From CAWDDA01 sp963813345 (GTDB lineage: Bacteria; Acidobacteriota; Blastocatellia; RBC074), in assembly GCA_963813345.1 (NCBI GenBank), contig CAWEYR010000024.1, forward strand, positions 372,001 through 436,000: a DNA stretch of 64,000 nucleotides, read 5' to 3'. The translations under genes were made by a program, and so were the position numbers. The notes beneath the pieces were generated by a model, which made no database searches, was not told the DNA's origin, and saw nothing but the letters and a program-made list of their open reading frames with translations. Shown one piece after another: positions 1-9,668 of the stretch (within the stretch, counting starts at the first letter, position 1; every line of letters begins with the position of its first letter).

Positions 1-1483
1 ACGACTCTCGAGAACGGTCGCATCGACCATCTTCTGAGGGCGAGCTATCGCGGAATACGAAGAGATCTCGATTTCGTACGCGCGCGTCTGATTGAGCGAC
101 GGCCTCCGGTCATTGAGCTTCCTGTAGAACAGGCGATCTATGAGATTCTTTTTCAGATCACGCTCTGCGGCGGGGTGATCGAGGACAAGGTCCGTGTCGC
201 GCTATGCCCGTGTAATCACCGAATTCACACGCATTATCGACGAATGCCTGCGGCGCGAGAATGCAACGGTTGCCGACACCCTGGTGGCTACATTCCGTGT
301 CTACAACCTGATTGGTCAGCAGCAGCAACAGGATGACGCGGAGCGCGATGCGGAAGAGAGCGACGAAGCGAGCCGCGACGATTCTGAGGAGAGCGACGAG
401 TCAGCGCAAAGCCGCGAACAGCGCGCATCTCAGCAGCAGCCGCGAGCACTCGATCCATTCAATCAGTGGTCCGAACCGGTAGAAGAGACGCTGCCGCTCG
501 AATCGGATATTTTCGAAGATATGGTGAATGCGGAGTGCGGTGAACAGGAGCTTCAGGAAGGAGATGTTGTCTTTTTTTACGATGAATGGGATCGCGAGCT
601 TTGTGATCACCGCTCGAAGTGGTGCCGCATTATTCAACGCGAGAATCGTCGTGGAACCCGCGATTTTGTCGAGCAGGTGCGCGCACGATACTCGGGTGTC
701 ATTTCATCAATCCGGCATCAGTTTCAGATGCTCAAGCCAGAGTCACTTCGCCGAGTAAAGGGCGAGCTTGATGGTGAGGACTTTGACCTTCAGGCTGTGA
801 TCGATCATCACGTGGATCTGCGGACCAACGGACGACCTTCGGACCGGCTTTATATCCGCCGGATCCGAAGAGAGCGCGAGGTTGCGGTCTCGTTCCTGCT
901 GGACATGTCTTCATCGACGGCACGAACGATCACGCGACATCCGAATCAACCGTACACGCGACCGGGACAGAAGATCATTGATATCGAGAAGCAGGGTCTG
1001 GTGCTCATGAGCGAAGCTCTCGAGGCCGTGGGAGATGCATATGCGATTTCGGGGTTTACGAGCGAAGGCCGGCGCAATGTAAAGTATTTTGTGATCAAGC
1101 AATTCGGCGAGAAATACTCGCCCGAGGTGGAACGGCGGATTGGCGGTATTACTTACCACAACAATACGCGCCTTGGAGCGGCGATTCGGCACGCGTCAAC
1201 TGAGCTTGAACGGCAGGATGCGAGGACAAAGTTGCTGATCGTGCTCAGCGACGGACGTCCCTATGATCATGACTACGGCGATTCACGCTATGCTCGTGAA
1301 GACACCAAGATGGCGCTGCGTCAGACAAAGGTTAGCGGAATCACACCTTTCTGCATCACCATCGATCGGGAATCGGAAGACGAGCTCAAGGATCTCTATG
1401 GCGAAGTTGGATATACGATTATCGATGACGTCATGAGCCTGCCCGAGCGCCTGCCCGGTATCTACCGCCGTCTGACAACCTGA
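1..1483 (+). CDS. NorD-like VWA-domain protein, 5'-truncated and frameshifted
   Basis: The C-terminal half carries a von Willebrand factor A domain. A MIDAS-type metal site is visible as DMSSS (near position 902), followed by a conserved acidic LSDGRPYD segment. This is the pattern of NorD/CbbO-type partners of MoxR AAA ATPases, which help activate metalloenzyme complexes. A low-complexity acidic stretch (roughly 320-410) links a helical N-part to the VWA domain. Bases 1-190 are open in frame 1 and encode a family-like sequence that continues in frame 2 from a GTG at 194, so one indel near 190 probably splits a single gene whose start lies outside the window. The expected MoxR partner is not visible. 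The exact substrate is unknown. Confidence 0.75.
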
Positions 1484-1543
1484 ACCTGCAAAACGTTTGA
1501 GGCCAGGGTGTCAGGGAAGAAAAAGCGAGTGCGCCGCGTCTAA

Positions 1544-2173
1544 ATGTCGACTGCAATGGGAAGCGGGTCGATTGGGTCGGTGAGCCGAAGAATGATGAAG
1601 AGCGATGACGCGGAAGACTTCCCCGATGTCAAAGTGATCAGAGCTTGTCAGGAAGGCGACCGCGATGCATTCCGGCTGCTCTTCGAGACTTACCGGGACC
1701 GCACCTACACGATCGCCTACCACTTTTGCAGTGACGAGGCGATGGCATCCGATATTACTCAGCAGGTCTTTCTAAAACTCTTCGACTCGATTCGTCAATT
1801 CCGCTTCAACTCAGAGTTCACGACCTGGCTCTATCGCCTCGTCGCCAACGTGTGTATGGATGAGCACCGCCGGAAACGACGCTTTCTTCCGTGGGATGAC
1901 GATCACCGGCAAAGTGTCGCGGCGAGAAGCGTCGTCTCGATCGAGGATCGAGTGGGCCGGAGAGAGCTGGGAGCGCGTGTGCGAGAAGCTGTAGCGACAC
2001 TCAGTCCAAAACTGCGACTGGTGATCCTGTTGAAGTATTTTGAGGATTTTTCGTATGACGAAATGGCAGCGGTGCTTGATTGTTCGCCAGGTACCGTAGC
2101 GTCGCGGCTCAATCGCGGGCACCAGCAACTGGCGAGGACATTAGCGCATTTGCGCGAGGAGCTTCAGTCTTAA
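1544..2173 (+). CDS. ECF RNA polymerase sigma factor (RpoE-like)
   Basis: A protein of about 209 residues with sigma region 2 (around residues 40-105, including DITQQVFLKLF and TWLYRLVANVCMDEHRR) and region 4 with a helix-turn-helix (around 150-205, YDEMAAVLDCSPGTVASRLN). It directs core polymerase to alternative promoters, probably in response to an envelope signal. The next gene, 10 bases downstream, encodes a zinc-finger anti-sigma protein, so the pair is most likely co-transcribed and the sigma factor is held at the membrane until released. The start is uncertain: ATG at 1544, 1592 or 1595 are all possible and none has a strong ribosome binding site. Confidence 0.88.
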   Translation: MSTAMGSGSIGSVSRRMMKSDDAEDFPDVKVIRACQEGDRDAFRLLFETYRDRTYTIAYHFCSDEAMASDITQQVFLKLFDSIRQFRFNSEFTTWLYRLVANVCMDEHRRKRRFLPWDDDHRQSVAARSVVSIEDRVGRRELGARVREAVATLSPKLRLVILLKYFEDFSYDEMAAVLDCSPGTVASRLNRGHQQLARTLAHLREELQS

Positions 2174-2183
2174 CGGCAAACGG

Positions 2184-3397
2184 ATGGCGACTGAACACAT
2201 ACATCACCGGCTTTCGGAATATTGTCGCGGCGAGATGGCGCCCGAAGAATCGCGCATTGTCGCAGAGCATCTGGTTGCATGTCAGAAGTGCCGTGTCGAC
2301 TACGACGAGGTCAGATTGGGCGTCGCTTTTGCCTCCGAGCTCCGTCGAGTGTCAGCTCCCGAGGATCTTTGGGAGCGAGTCCAGTCCGGGCTTCCCGACG
2401 CATCGCGTACTTCGATCCTTTGAGTCGCGGAGATGGACTCAGGTGGGACTTGCAATCGCTGCCGTCCTGGTTACCGTCGTCGGACTTGCCTGGTACTTCA
2501 ACTTTGGCTTTGGACGTCCTGTAAATGAACGACCTCCGCAGATCGCGCGCACCGAACCCGGGAAGCCGGATGTGCCCGTGCCAACGCCGGGGACTCCATC
2601 AGTCACACCGCCATCGACCGAGTCCTTCTCCGCTGAGCACGCGGCCTCCAAGACCAACCGATCGAAGCCAGCCATCATTCGAAGTGGTGTCACTCGATGG
2701 TGCTCCTCTCGTGGCGGCAACCAGGCTTGAAGGCAAGGGATGGCTGGGCGTCGGTGAGTGGCTCGAAACGGATCGATCATCGCGCGCACAGATCACCGTC
2801 GCCGATATCGGACGAGTAGAGGTAGCACCGAACTCCCGCATCAGTCTGCTGAACACGAAGACGACCGAGCATCGATTAAAGCTCGCGCGCGGGCGGATTC
2901 AGGCTCAGGTAGTAGCGCCGCCGCGCATATTCGTGATCGAAACACCGTCAGCCACAGCTGTCGATCTTGGTTGCGAATACGTTCTCGAAGTCGACGAATC
3001 GGGAGCGGGACTGCTGCGCGTTACGAGCGGGTATGTACTCCTCGAGGACCGTGGTCACGATGCGATCGTACCCGCTGGTGCGGTTTGTGAAATGCGAAAG
3101 GGCGGTCCAGGCGTCCCCTATTTCGAGACCGCATCGGCCAGGTTTCGTCAGGCTGTTGCCGAGCTAAGCAAAGGTAAGGCTGATGCCCTTGAAATACTTC
3201 TGAGCGAAGCTGAGAGGCGCGACACGCTGACGCTCTGGCATTTGCTTCACAGAGTGAAGCGTGAGGATCGGGCGCGAGTCTACGATAGGATGACCGCGCT
3301 CTATGGCCCCCCAAGTGGCGTGACGCGCGAGGGCATTCTCAGACTCGATCGCGCAATGCTTGACGAGTATCGCAAGCGCCTCGCGTGGGTGTGGTAG
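2184..3397 (+). CDS. Zinc-finger anti-sigma factor fused to a FecR domain (two frameshifts)
   Basis: Three consecutive frames encode one domain string. Frame 3 (2184 to about 2420) has a ZAS zinc finger, H-x3-C-x2-C in HLVACQKC. Frame 1 (about 2430-2690) has one transmembrane helix (LAIAAVLVTVVGLAWYF) and a Pro-rich linker. Frame 2 (about 2690-3397) has a FecR-type domain (VEVAPNSRISLL, FVIETPSATAVDLGCEY). Joining them needs two single-base corrections, near 2425 and 2690, and gives a protein of about 400 residues. Inferred topology is a cytoplasmic sigma-binding finger, one membrane pass and a periplasmic FecR sensor. It immediately follows its likely sigma partner. No TonB receptor is adjacent, so an iron role should not be assumed. 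Confidence 0.8.
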
Positions 3398-3408
3398 GAA
3401 GAAGAGTG

Positions 3409-3538
3409 CGAGTGCTGAGTGCTGGGTGCTGAGTGAGTTTGAGTTCAAGCTTTAGCTTGCTCTCTTGACGCTCGAATGAGACCCCAAGCTAAAGCTTGAA
3501 CTCAAACTCACTCAGCACCAGCACCAGCACCCAGCACT
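3409..3538. repeat. Intergenic inverted repeat with GAGTTCAAGC element
   Basis: A long imperfect palindrome lies between two convergent genes. The core GAGTTCAAGCTTTAGCTTG (3441-3459) is answered by its complement at 3485-3503. It is flanked by simple repeats of the type GTGCTGGGTGCTGAGT on the left and the matching CAGCACC/CCAGCACT on the right. The same core occurs near 31,064 and 35,091. It could act as a bidirectional terminator, but there is no T-tract. Confidence 0.8.
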
Positions 3539-3548
3539 TTGTCTTATT

Positions 3549-4174
3549 CTACTTACTAAAATCGACCTTGGGTGTCTGGCGCTCGCCTTCTTCAGCCTTG
3601 AACAAGGGCTTGTCCTGAAAGCCCAGCATGCCGGCGATCAGAACGGTCGGGAATTTCTGTCGGGTTGTATTGTAGTCCGTCGCTGCGTCGTTGTAGTCCT
3701 TGCGCGAGATCGCGAGTCGATTCTCTGTTCCGGCGAGCTCGTCCTGCAGCTTCATGAAGTTCTCGCTCGATCTGAGCTGCCGGGTATGCTTCAGTGAGCG
3801 AAAGAAACCGGCCGCCTGGCCCAAGAATTCCTCCACCGCCGCCTGGAAGCAATCCGCTCTCGCGTGTCACTTTGGTCAGCTGATCGTTTGCTGCAATCTT
3901 CTCTTCAGGAGTCGCGGCCGAAAGAAGGCGGGATCTCGCGTCGGCAATCTTTCCGAAGACCTCGACCTCCTGACCCGCGATTCCCTTGACCGTGCCGACA
4001 AGGTTGCCGATCAGATCAGCACGTCTCTTGAGGTTGTTCTCGACCTGAGACCATTGCTTATCCACTTCGTTTCGTTTCGCGACGAGCGTGTTGTAATTAC
4101 CAACAGCCCAGCCACCGATAGCCAGCGCGAGGACCACGATGATCCCAACAATGATCAAACGCTATCTTTCCCAT
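3549..4174 (-). CDS. lemA: LemA family protein (two frameshifts)
   Basis: The protein has an N-terminal membrane anchor (IIVGIIVVLALAIGGWAVGN) followed by the LemA helical domain, with VAKRNEVDKQWSQVENNLKRR, then NRLAISRKDYNDAATDYN and the C-terminal PTVLIAGMLGF motif. Two indels break it. An extra G in CCGG near 3782 shifts the last third. An extra T in GCGTTTGATC near 4162 separates the ATG at 4174, which has a GGGAGG site upstream, from the body. Correcting both gives a protein of about 208 residues, normal for LemA. It is the third gene of a TPM / nucleotidyltransferase-like / LemA cluster. LemA and TPM proteins often co-occur, but the function of LemA is not firmly known. Confidence 0.88.
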
Positions 4175-4226
4175 TTGAGCCTCCCTTCCAGCAATTCCGA
4201 CGAGTAACAATTAGTTTGACATCGAA

Positions 4227-4934
4227 TCATTTGATCCCGTCTACGGCGTCGATGATCCTTTCGATGGAATCAATGTAGGCTGCAAACAGATCGTCGACTT
4301 CCACATCCATCAGGTCGCCCTGCTCCTGTCTGAGACGAAGAACACGTTCGAGCGAAGAAGTATCGATTTGTAGATGGTGTCCAATTCGACGGACAGTTTC
4401 GAGTCGTCGTTCATAAGGTTCATCACCAATCAAGTAGAGGATCGGTCTCATGAACTGAACAAAACTAACGACGCTATCTGTCATTAGCTGCAGCGTTCGA
4501 CGGGAATCGCCACTCGATGTCAGATAGAGCGCCCGAAGCCGGACGAGCTTCCCACGCAATTCGTATTCCGTCAGCAATCGAACGTTAACAGGTGAAATCT
4601 GTGCATTTTCCAGAAGGTCTTCACCGTACAAGACGCGATAGGCGTGCTTCATCTGCATGAAATCGATCGGAAAGACATCGAGCGCATTGCTAAGCTCGGA
4701 GCGCGTGAAATACGCCGCTCGCGGGAATCCGCTATTCATCCACCAGCGCATTACCGGGGCAGAACGCGCCAGCTGCGCAGCGGGTAGCGAGCTCGTGACG
4801 ACAAGCAACTGAACATCAGAAGGCTTCGCTCCCGCGTCGGCTCTGACCACCGCCCCGTACATTATCACCGAGATAAGATCGTGTCCGTGAGCCTCTACCA
4901 GCCGCCGCACGAGTTCATCGAGCGTTTGTTTCAT
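4227..4934 (-). CDS. Nucleotidyltransferase-domain-like protein
   Basis: A cytosolic protein of 235 residues whose N-terminus (VRRLVEAHGHDLISVIMYGA) resembles the MNT/nucleotidyltransferase fold. The catalytic GS-x10-D-x-D signature is degraded: the glycine is followed by AVVRADAG, and only D-V-Q remains at the usual DxD position. The rest is helical. The ATG at 4934 has GGGAGA upstream; a longer in-frame reading runs into the end of the TPM gene and encodes low-complexity Ala/Glu, so it was not used. The gene lies between a TPM-domain protein and LemA, 29 and 53 bases away. It could be a non-catalytic scaffold. Enzymatic activity is doubtful. Confidence 0.72.
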   Translation of the reverse strand: MKQTLDELVRRLVEAHGHDLISVIMYGAVVRADAGAKPSDVQLLVVTSSLPAAQLARSAPVMRWWMNSGFPRAAYFTRSELSNALDVFPIDFMQMKHAYRVLYGEDLLENAQISPVNVRLLTEYELRGKLVRLRALYLTSSGDSRRTLQLMTDSVVSFVQFMRPILYLIGDEPYERRLETVRRIGHHLQIDTSSLERVLRLRQEQGDLMDVEVDDLFAAYIDSIERIIDAVDGIK

Positions 4935-4962
4935 CGCCAGTTCTCCCTGAGCTGACGCGTCA

Positions 4963-5844
4963 CTACCAGCTATCGCTCGCGCCGCCTCCACCGCTTGATC
5001 CTCCTCCGAAACCGCCCCAGCTGCCTCCTCCTCCACCGCTCGAGCCGCCGCCGCCACCATCGCTACTTCCCCAGGTGCCCCCGCCAAATCCTCCGCCACC
5101 ACGGTTGAGAATCAAGGGCCCCCACCAGATGCCGGGGTCCACGCCTCTGCGCGGGCGACTCCCCGGGCCTCCTCCGCCTTTGTTGCGGCTCGCGATAAAC
5201 AAGATCACGAGAAAAAGAATCACAACTCCAATGATCAGCCCCACAGGGAAACCGCCGTCTCCCTGTTCAGCCGGCCCGCCATACGCATAGCGCTGGTCTA
5301 TACCTTCGAGTGAGACGTTCCATTTCTGAGCCAGAGTGTCGACCAGCGTCCTGACTCCGACAGTCACACCCTCAGACCAGGCCATTTGCTTGAAGTACGG
5401 GCGCATTCGCCGGAGCATCTCACCCGCAAGGCCGTCGGGGAGATCACCTTCAAGTCCGTAGCCAACTTCGAGTCTCGATCGCCGGTCCTCCGTCGCAATC
5501 AGCAGGAGCGCGCCCTTATCTTTGTTCTCCCCACTTTTTCCACCGATCCCCCAGCTTCTATAAAGCCCATTTGCATAATCTTCGATCGGCCGGTCCTCGA
5601 GAGTTTTGATAGTGACAACCGCTATTTGTGCGCCGGTTTTCTTCTCAAAGTTAAGGAGGATAGTTTCGAGCTTTTCGCGGGTTGCAGAATCGAGCACACC
5701 GGCAAAGTCATTAACGTGACCGGTATAGCTCGGGTATTTCGGTTGTTGGGCAACGGCGGAAGTAAGAGTCCCACCCGCGGCTAGCATTAGAAACGCAAGC
5801 AACCCGCGAAGCAGTCTATTCGTCAAAGTGGGGGATATCTGCAT
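4963..5844 (-). CDS. TPM domain protein with Gly/Ser-rich tail
   Basis: The protein starts with a signal peptide (LLAFLMLAAGGTLTSAVAQQ). A TPM domain follows (about residues 38-165: VNDFAGVLDSATREKLE, GAQIAVVTIKTL, YANGLYRSWGIG, LEVGYGLEG). Then come one transmembrane helix (VGLIIGVVILFLVILFIA) and a Gly/Ser-rich C-terminus ending in GGGGASDSW. This is the YgcG layout. Some TPM proteins have phosphatase activity and others act in photosystem repair, so the biochemical role here is open. The Gly-rich tail is probably extracytoplasmic or membrane-proximal. It is first of three closely spaced minus-strand genes, so it probably leads an operon with the nucleotidyltransferase-like gene and lemA. 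Confidence 0.88.
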   Translation of the reverse strand: MQISPTLTNRLLRGLLAFLMLAAGGTLTSAVAQQPKYPSYTGHVNDFAGVLDSATREKLETILLNFEKKTGAQIAVVTIKTLEDRPIEDYANGLYRSWGIGGKSGENKDKGALLLIATEDRRSRLEVGYGLEGDLPDGLAGEMLRRMRPYFKQMAWSEGVTVGVRTLVDTLAQKWNVSLEGIDQRYAYGGPAEQGDGGFPVGLIIGVVILFLVILFIASRNKGGGGPGSRPRRGVDPGIWWGPLILNRGGGGFGGGTWGSSDGGGGGSSGGGGGSWGGFGGGSSGGGGASDSW

Positions 5845-5938
5845 TATTGCGGAACTTATAAGGGCTTGGAGCGATTAGAGTCAATGAGATTGCCGGGTTT
5901 CCGGCGAATCAGCGCTTTTCTGGACTATTGATATGGAA

Positions 5939-5967
5939 TTGACATTAATGCCCGCAAAGGCTAGAAT
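5939..5967 (+). promoter_or_regulatory. Sigma-70-type promoter upstream of the transglycosylase gene
   Basis: TTGACA at 5939-5944, a 17-base spacer and TAGAAT at 5962-5967 form a near-consensus housekeeping promoter. It points to the gene starting at 6111 and would leave a leader of about 135 bases. Strong GGAGGA at 6095-6100 serves as the ribosome binding site. Confidence 0.7.
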
Positions 5968-6110
5968 TTGCACTGTTACTGGTGATAGGCGCCCTGGACG
6001 TAACGAGATATCCTCCTTAATCACAACGATCCACAATTGATGACGACTGATTGATGGTGCCTTGGCCGATTTTTGTAATTTACATCTTGATACCGGAGGA
6101 ATGACGACGA

Positions 6111-7907
6111 ATGCCGACACACAAAGGTGGAGTGGTCGCTAGAAGCGTCTTATTTGCTGGCCTTCTTATCCACTTACCCCTGACGGGACTTTCTCAAGTC
6201 CGTACAGGAGCCGCAAGCCCCAACCCTCAAACAACTGAGCTGCAGGATCGAGGTGCCATTCAAAAGGTGATCGATCAGTCGACGCTCTTTCTTCAGGACG
6301 GGGATAAATTTTTCAACGAAGGAAACTACAAGGACGCACGGAAGGCCTACGATCGAGCGATCGACACCATCCTCGAAGCCGGCGTTGATGTGCGACTCGA
6401 TGCGAATCTGAGCCGACATTATCAGTTTCTTGTTGACCATATTTTTCAACGGCAGTTGAGCGCCGCCAAATCGCTCAAGGGTTCGGGTCAGCCAGAGGTT
6501 GCGATACGTTCTACAGGCGACCGTTCAGTGACGCTGCAATACGCCAGTCTTCAGCAACAGAATCCGACCTCACCTGCGGCGCGCGGATTTGGACAACAGG
6601 CCTACGAGCCATCACCGCTTGATGAACTGGCCCAGTTGAAACTTACCGACGACGAGTTGAAGGATGCTACGAAAGCCGACGTCGAATCGGCGGTTGCGGG
6701 ATTGAGACTCGATTTCGATTTCAAGCCAAACGCACTTGTACAAAGCTACATCAATTACTATCTCGGACGCGGACGAACGACCATGGAAAGCGGACTGCGC
6801 AGATCAGGACGCTTCATGGATATGGCGCGCCGGATATTTCGTGAAGAGGGAGTCCCTCAGGATATCGTCTGGCTGGGCCAGGTTGAAAGTGCATGGTCTC
6901 CGATTGCGCGCAGCTGGGCCGCAGCTGTCGGGCTTTGGCAGTTTATTCCCGGTACCGGCGCACAATATGGTCTTCGCCAGGATGCCTGGGTTGATGAGCG
7001 TTCCAGCTTTGAAAAGGCCACTCGAGCCTCGGCTCGCTATCTGAAGACGCTCTCTGACAGATATGCGGGAAACTGGGAGCTGGCGATGGCAGCCTACAAC
7101 TCAGGTGAAGGTCGAGTTGATTCGGCGATCGCGCGCACTGGCTACGCCGATTTCTGGGAAATCTATTCGCGCGGCATGCTTCCGACCGAAACGCGGAACT
7201 ATGTTCCGAACATTCTTGCAACGATCATCATCGCCAAGAATCCACAGCGTTATGGTTTCAACGTCAAACCGGAGCCTCCGCTCGAGTACGATCTGGTTCG
7301 TGTAAACACATCGGTGGACCTTCGCCTGGTGGCCGATGCTCTCGACACGACCTATGACCGTCTGCTCGGCCTGAATCCTGAACTCAAGCGCGGTATAACT
7401 CCACCGGCAATGGAACATGCCATTCGCGTGCCTGTCGGAACGGGCAAGCCATTGCAGGCTGCCCTTAAGCTGATACCCGCCGACAAGCGAGCCACGTGGA
7501 GACTGCATACTGCTCTCCCTGACGACACCTTCGAAACCATAGCCGCAAGAACAGGAGTTTCCGAGTCGCTTCTGACATCACTCAATGGCGCCTCACTGAA
7601 ATCCGGACAGAAGGTGATCGTTCCTACGAGCACCCCGGTCAGAACTGTTGCAGCAACAGCGCCGAAAGGTTCGATGCTGCCGGCTTCCGTCGCAGGTTCA
7701 GGTACCGTTTCAGGTAACGTTTCAAGTGCCGGTTCGGTGAGCCCAGGTTCGCGAATCGTTACCTACCGCGTCAAATCTAACGAATCATTGGCGGATATTG
7801 CCGCTCGTTACGGAATAGGCGTCAACGACATCGCAGCGGTTAACGGAATCAGCACTTCGACTCGAGTTCGAGCCGATCAGGTCCTGAAGATTCCAGTCGG
7901 AAACTAA
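6111..7907 (+). CDS. MltD-like membrane-bound lytic transglycosylase with two LysM domains
   Basis: The protein of 598 residues starts with a secretion signal. A helical region follows, then an SLT transglycosylase domain (about residues 225-380) with catalytic Glu259 in GQVESAWSP, then AVGLWQFIPGTGAQYG, MAAYNSGEGRVDSAI and ETRNYVPNI, the MltD-type motifs. Two LysM peptidoglycan-binding modules end the protein (about 463-508 and 549-597; TFETIAARTGV, SLADIAARYGIG) with a Ser/Thr-rich linker between them. It should cleave the glycan strand to 1,6-anhydromuropeptides at the cell wall. The ATG at 6111 lies ten bases after GGAGGA. An out-of-frame ATG at 6101 stops quickly. This gene is intact. 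Confidence 0.93.
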   Translation: MPTHKGGVVARSVLFAGLLIHLPLTGLSQVRTGAASPNPQTTELQDRGAIQKVIDQSTLFLQDGDKFFNEGNYKDARKAYDRAIDTILEAGVDVRLDANLSRHYQFLVDHIFQRQLSAAKSLKGSGQPEVAIRSTGDRSVTLQYASLQQQNPTSPAARGFGQQAYEPSPLDELAQLKLTDDELKDATKADVESAVAGLRLDFDFKPNALVQSYINYYLGRGRTTMESGLRRSGRFMDMARRIFREEGVPQDIVWLGQVESAWSPIARSWAAAVGLWQFIPGTGAQYGLRQDAWVDERSSFEKATRASARYLKTLSDRYAGNWELAMAAYNSGEGRVDSAIARTGYADFWEIYSRGMLPTETRNYVPNILATIIIAKNPQRYGFNVKPEPPLEYDLVRVNTSVDLRLVADALDTTYDRLLGLNPELKRGITPPAMEHAIRVPVGTGKPLQAALKLIPADKRATWRLHTALPDDTFETIAARTGVSESLLTSLNGASLKSGQKVIVPTSTPVRTVAATAPKGSMLPASVAGSGTVSGNVSSAGSVSPGSRIVTYRVKSNESLADIAARYGIGVNDIAAVNGISTSTRVRADQVLKIPVGN

Positions 7908-7957
7908 GTCGAGCACGCAAATCGAGTAAGTAAGCCACATAACAGGCCACCTCCAAG

Positions 7958-7992
7958 CCCACCTCCTGGTTGATTTTTTCACTGGAGGTGGG
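7958..7992 (+). promoter_or_regulatory. Hairpin covering the comM ribosome binding site
   Basis: CCCACCTCC at 7958-7966 is the exact complement of GGAGGTGGG at 7984-7992, with a 17-base loop containing six T residues. The right arm contains the Shine-Dalgarno sequence GGAGG, six bases before the GTG start at 7995. A second CCACCTCC at 7947-7954 could pair with the same arm. The structure could end the upstream transcript or hide the comM start. Confidence 0.55.
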
Positions 7993-7994
7993 TT

Positions 7995-9543
7995 GTGCTT
8001 TTTAAGACCCTCAGTGCGTCAGTTTTTGGAATCGACGCAGAAATAGTAGAAATCGAAGTGGACCTGAAGCAGCGCACAGGCGACTCTGCCTATGACTCCT
8101 GTGTCACGGTCGTAGGACTTCCTGATCTTGCTGTCAGGGAAAGCCGAGAGAGAATACGCGCCGCGATTTCCAACTGTGGCTTCTACTTCCCCGCCCGCAG
8201 GACAACAATCAATCTCGCTCCTGCTGACGTCAAAAAAGAGGGGTCTCTCTTTGACCTTCCAATTGCCACTGGAATCCTCGGCGCCAACGAACTCTTGTCC
8301 ACCGATGATGTAGCCGGAACAATGCTGGTCGGCGAGCTCGCTCTCTCGGGAGGCGTAAGACCCATTCGTGGGGCGCTTCCAATTGCGATCGCCGCGAAGA
8401 AGCGGGGCGTCAAGCGGCTGATCCTCCCGGCGGTAAACGCTCAGGAAGCGGCCGTCGTCCGCGGGATCGATGTCTTCGCGGCAAATTCCCTCGATGAGGT
8501 TGTCGCAATTCTCCAGGCACAACCCCCGCGATCACCGCTGTCGGCATCCTACAAGCTGGTACCGAATGAATCGAATGGGCCTCGTCCCGACTTCAAGGAG
8601 GTCTGTGGTCAGCTGCATGTCAAACGCGCGCTCGAAGTAGCTACAGCAGGGGCGCATAACGTTCTGATGGTGGGCCCGCCGGGCTCTGGAAAGACGATGC
8701 TCGCCAAACGTATCCCGTCGATTCTTCCTCCCATAACGTTCGAAGAAGCCCTCGAGACTACGAAAATCCACAGCGTGGCAGGTCTGACGCAGAGCGCAGG
8801 GCGTTCTCGCGGAACGTCCTTTTCGAGCCCCGCATCATACTATCTCCGATTCCGGGCTTATCGGAGGCAGCTCGATTCCCCGCCCTGGCGAAGTGAGTCT
8901 CGCCCACAATGGAGTTCTATTCCTTGACGAGCTACCGGAATTTGCGCGGCACGTGCTCGAGGTAATGCGGCAGCCAATTGAGGATGGGCGCGTCACGATC
9001 AGCCGCGCCGCGATGTCTGTTACCTTTCCAGCTTCGTTTATGCTTGTGGCGGCGATGAATCCGTGCCCATGCGGCTACTTCAACGATCCCAATCGCGTCT
9101 GCCATTGCTCGCCTCCACAGATTCAACGATACGTTTCGAGGATATCGGGGCCGCTGCTCGACCGCATAGACATCCACATCGACGTTCCGGCAGTCAAGGT
9201 ATCGGAGCTGTCAGCACAGCGTGAATCCGAGAGCTCCGACAGGATTCGCGAGCGAGTAGTCCGGGCGCGGGACGTGCAACTGGAAAGGTTTGCCGGTGAA
9301 GAAACCTTTGCGAATGCCCAGATGACACCTCGTCACATCAGGCTTCATTGCGCGCTTGCGCCCGGTCCGCAGAAGATGCTGGAACAGGCGATTACAAAGC
9401 GGGGGATGTCGGCGCGGGCATACGATCGCATCTTGAAGCTTTCGCGAACGATTGCTGATCTCGAGGGCAACACTTCGATCAGCGAGCATCACCTGTCAGA
9501 AGCATTGCAGTACCGAACGCTTGACCGAACATACTGGATATGA
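7995..9543 (+). CDS. comM: ComM/YifB family Mg-chelatase-like AAA+ ATPase (one frameshift)
   Basis: The N-terminal half (7995 to about 8803) has a ChlI-type Lon-like domain (LFDLPIATGILGA) and Walker A GPPGSGKT near residue 227. The C-terminal half continues in another frame with ERPFRAPHHT, Walker B VLFLDELPEF, the CPCGYFND zinc-like motif and the YifB C-terminal helical domain. One extra base near 8803 (GGGCGTTCTC, expected GGGGTTCTC) accounts for the break, and the corrected length of about 515 residues is normal. ComM is a hexameric helicase that promotes branch migration during natural transformation. Start GTG at 7995 follows GGAGGTGGGTT. Confidence 0.9.
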
Positions 9544-9572
9544 CCGCACCAGGACGGAAGCAGCACAGGCCT

Positions 9573-9604
9573 TAAGCGGAATACTTAGAAGACGGATTCC
9601 GCTT
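9573..9604 (+). terminator. Terminator-like hairpin after comM
   Basis: AAGCGGAAT (9573-9581) and ATTCCGCTT (9596-9604) form a nine-base-pair stem with a 14-base loop, 30 bases after the comM stop. No T-run follows, so intrinsic termination is uncertain. Confidence 0.4.
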
Positions 9605-9668
9605 GTAAGGTAATAAACATGCCTTTCTTCTGTTGCCATACTATTTAAGGTATAGATGAGTATGATAT

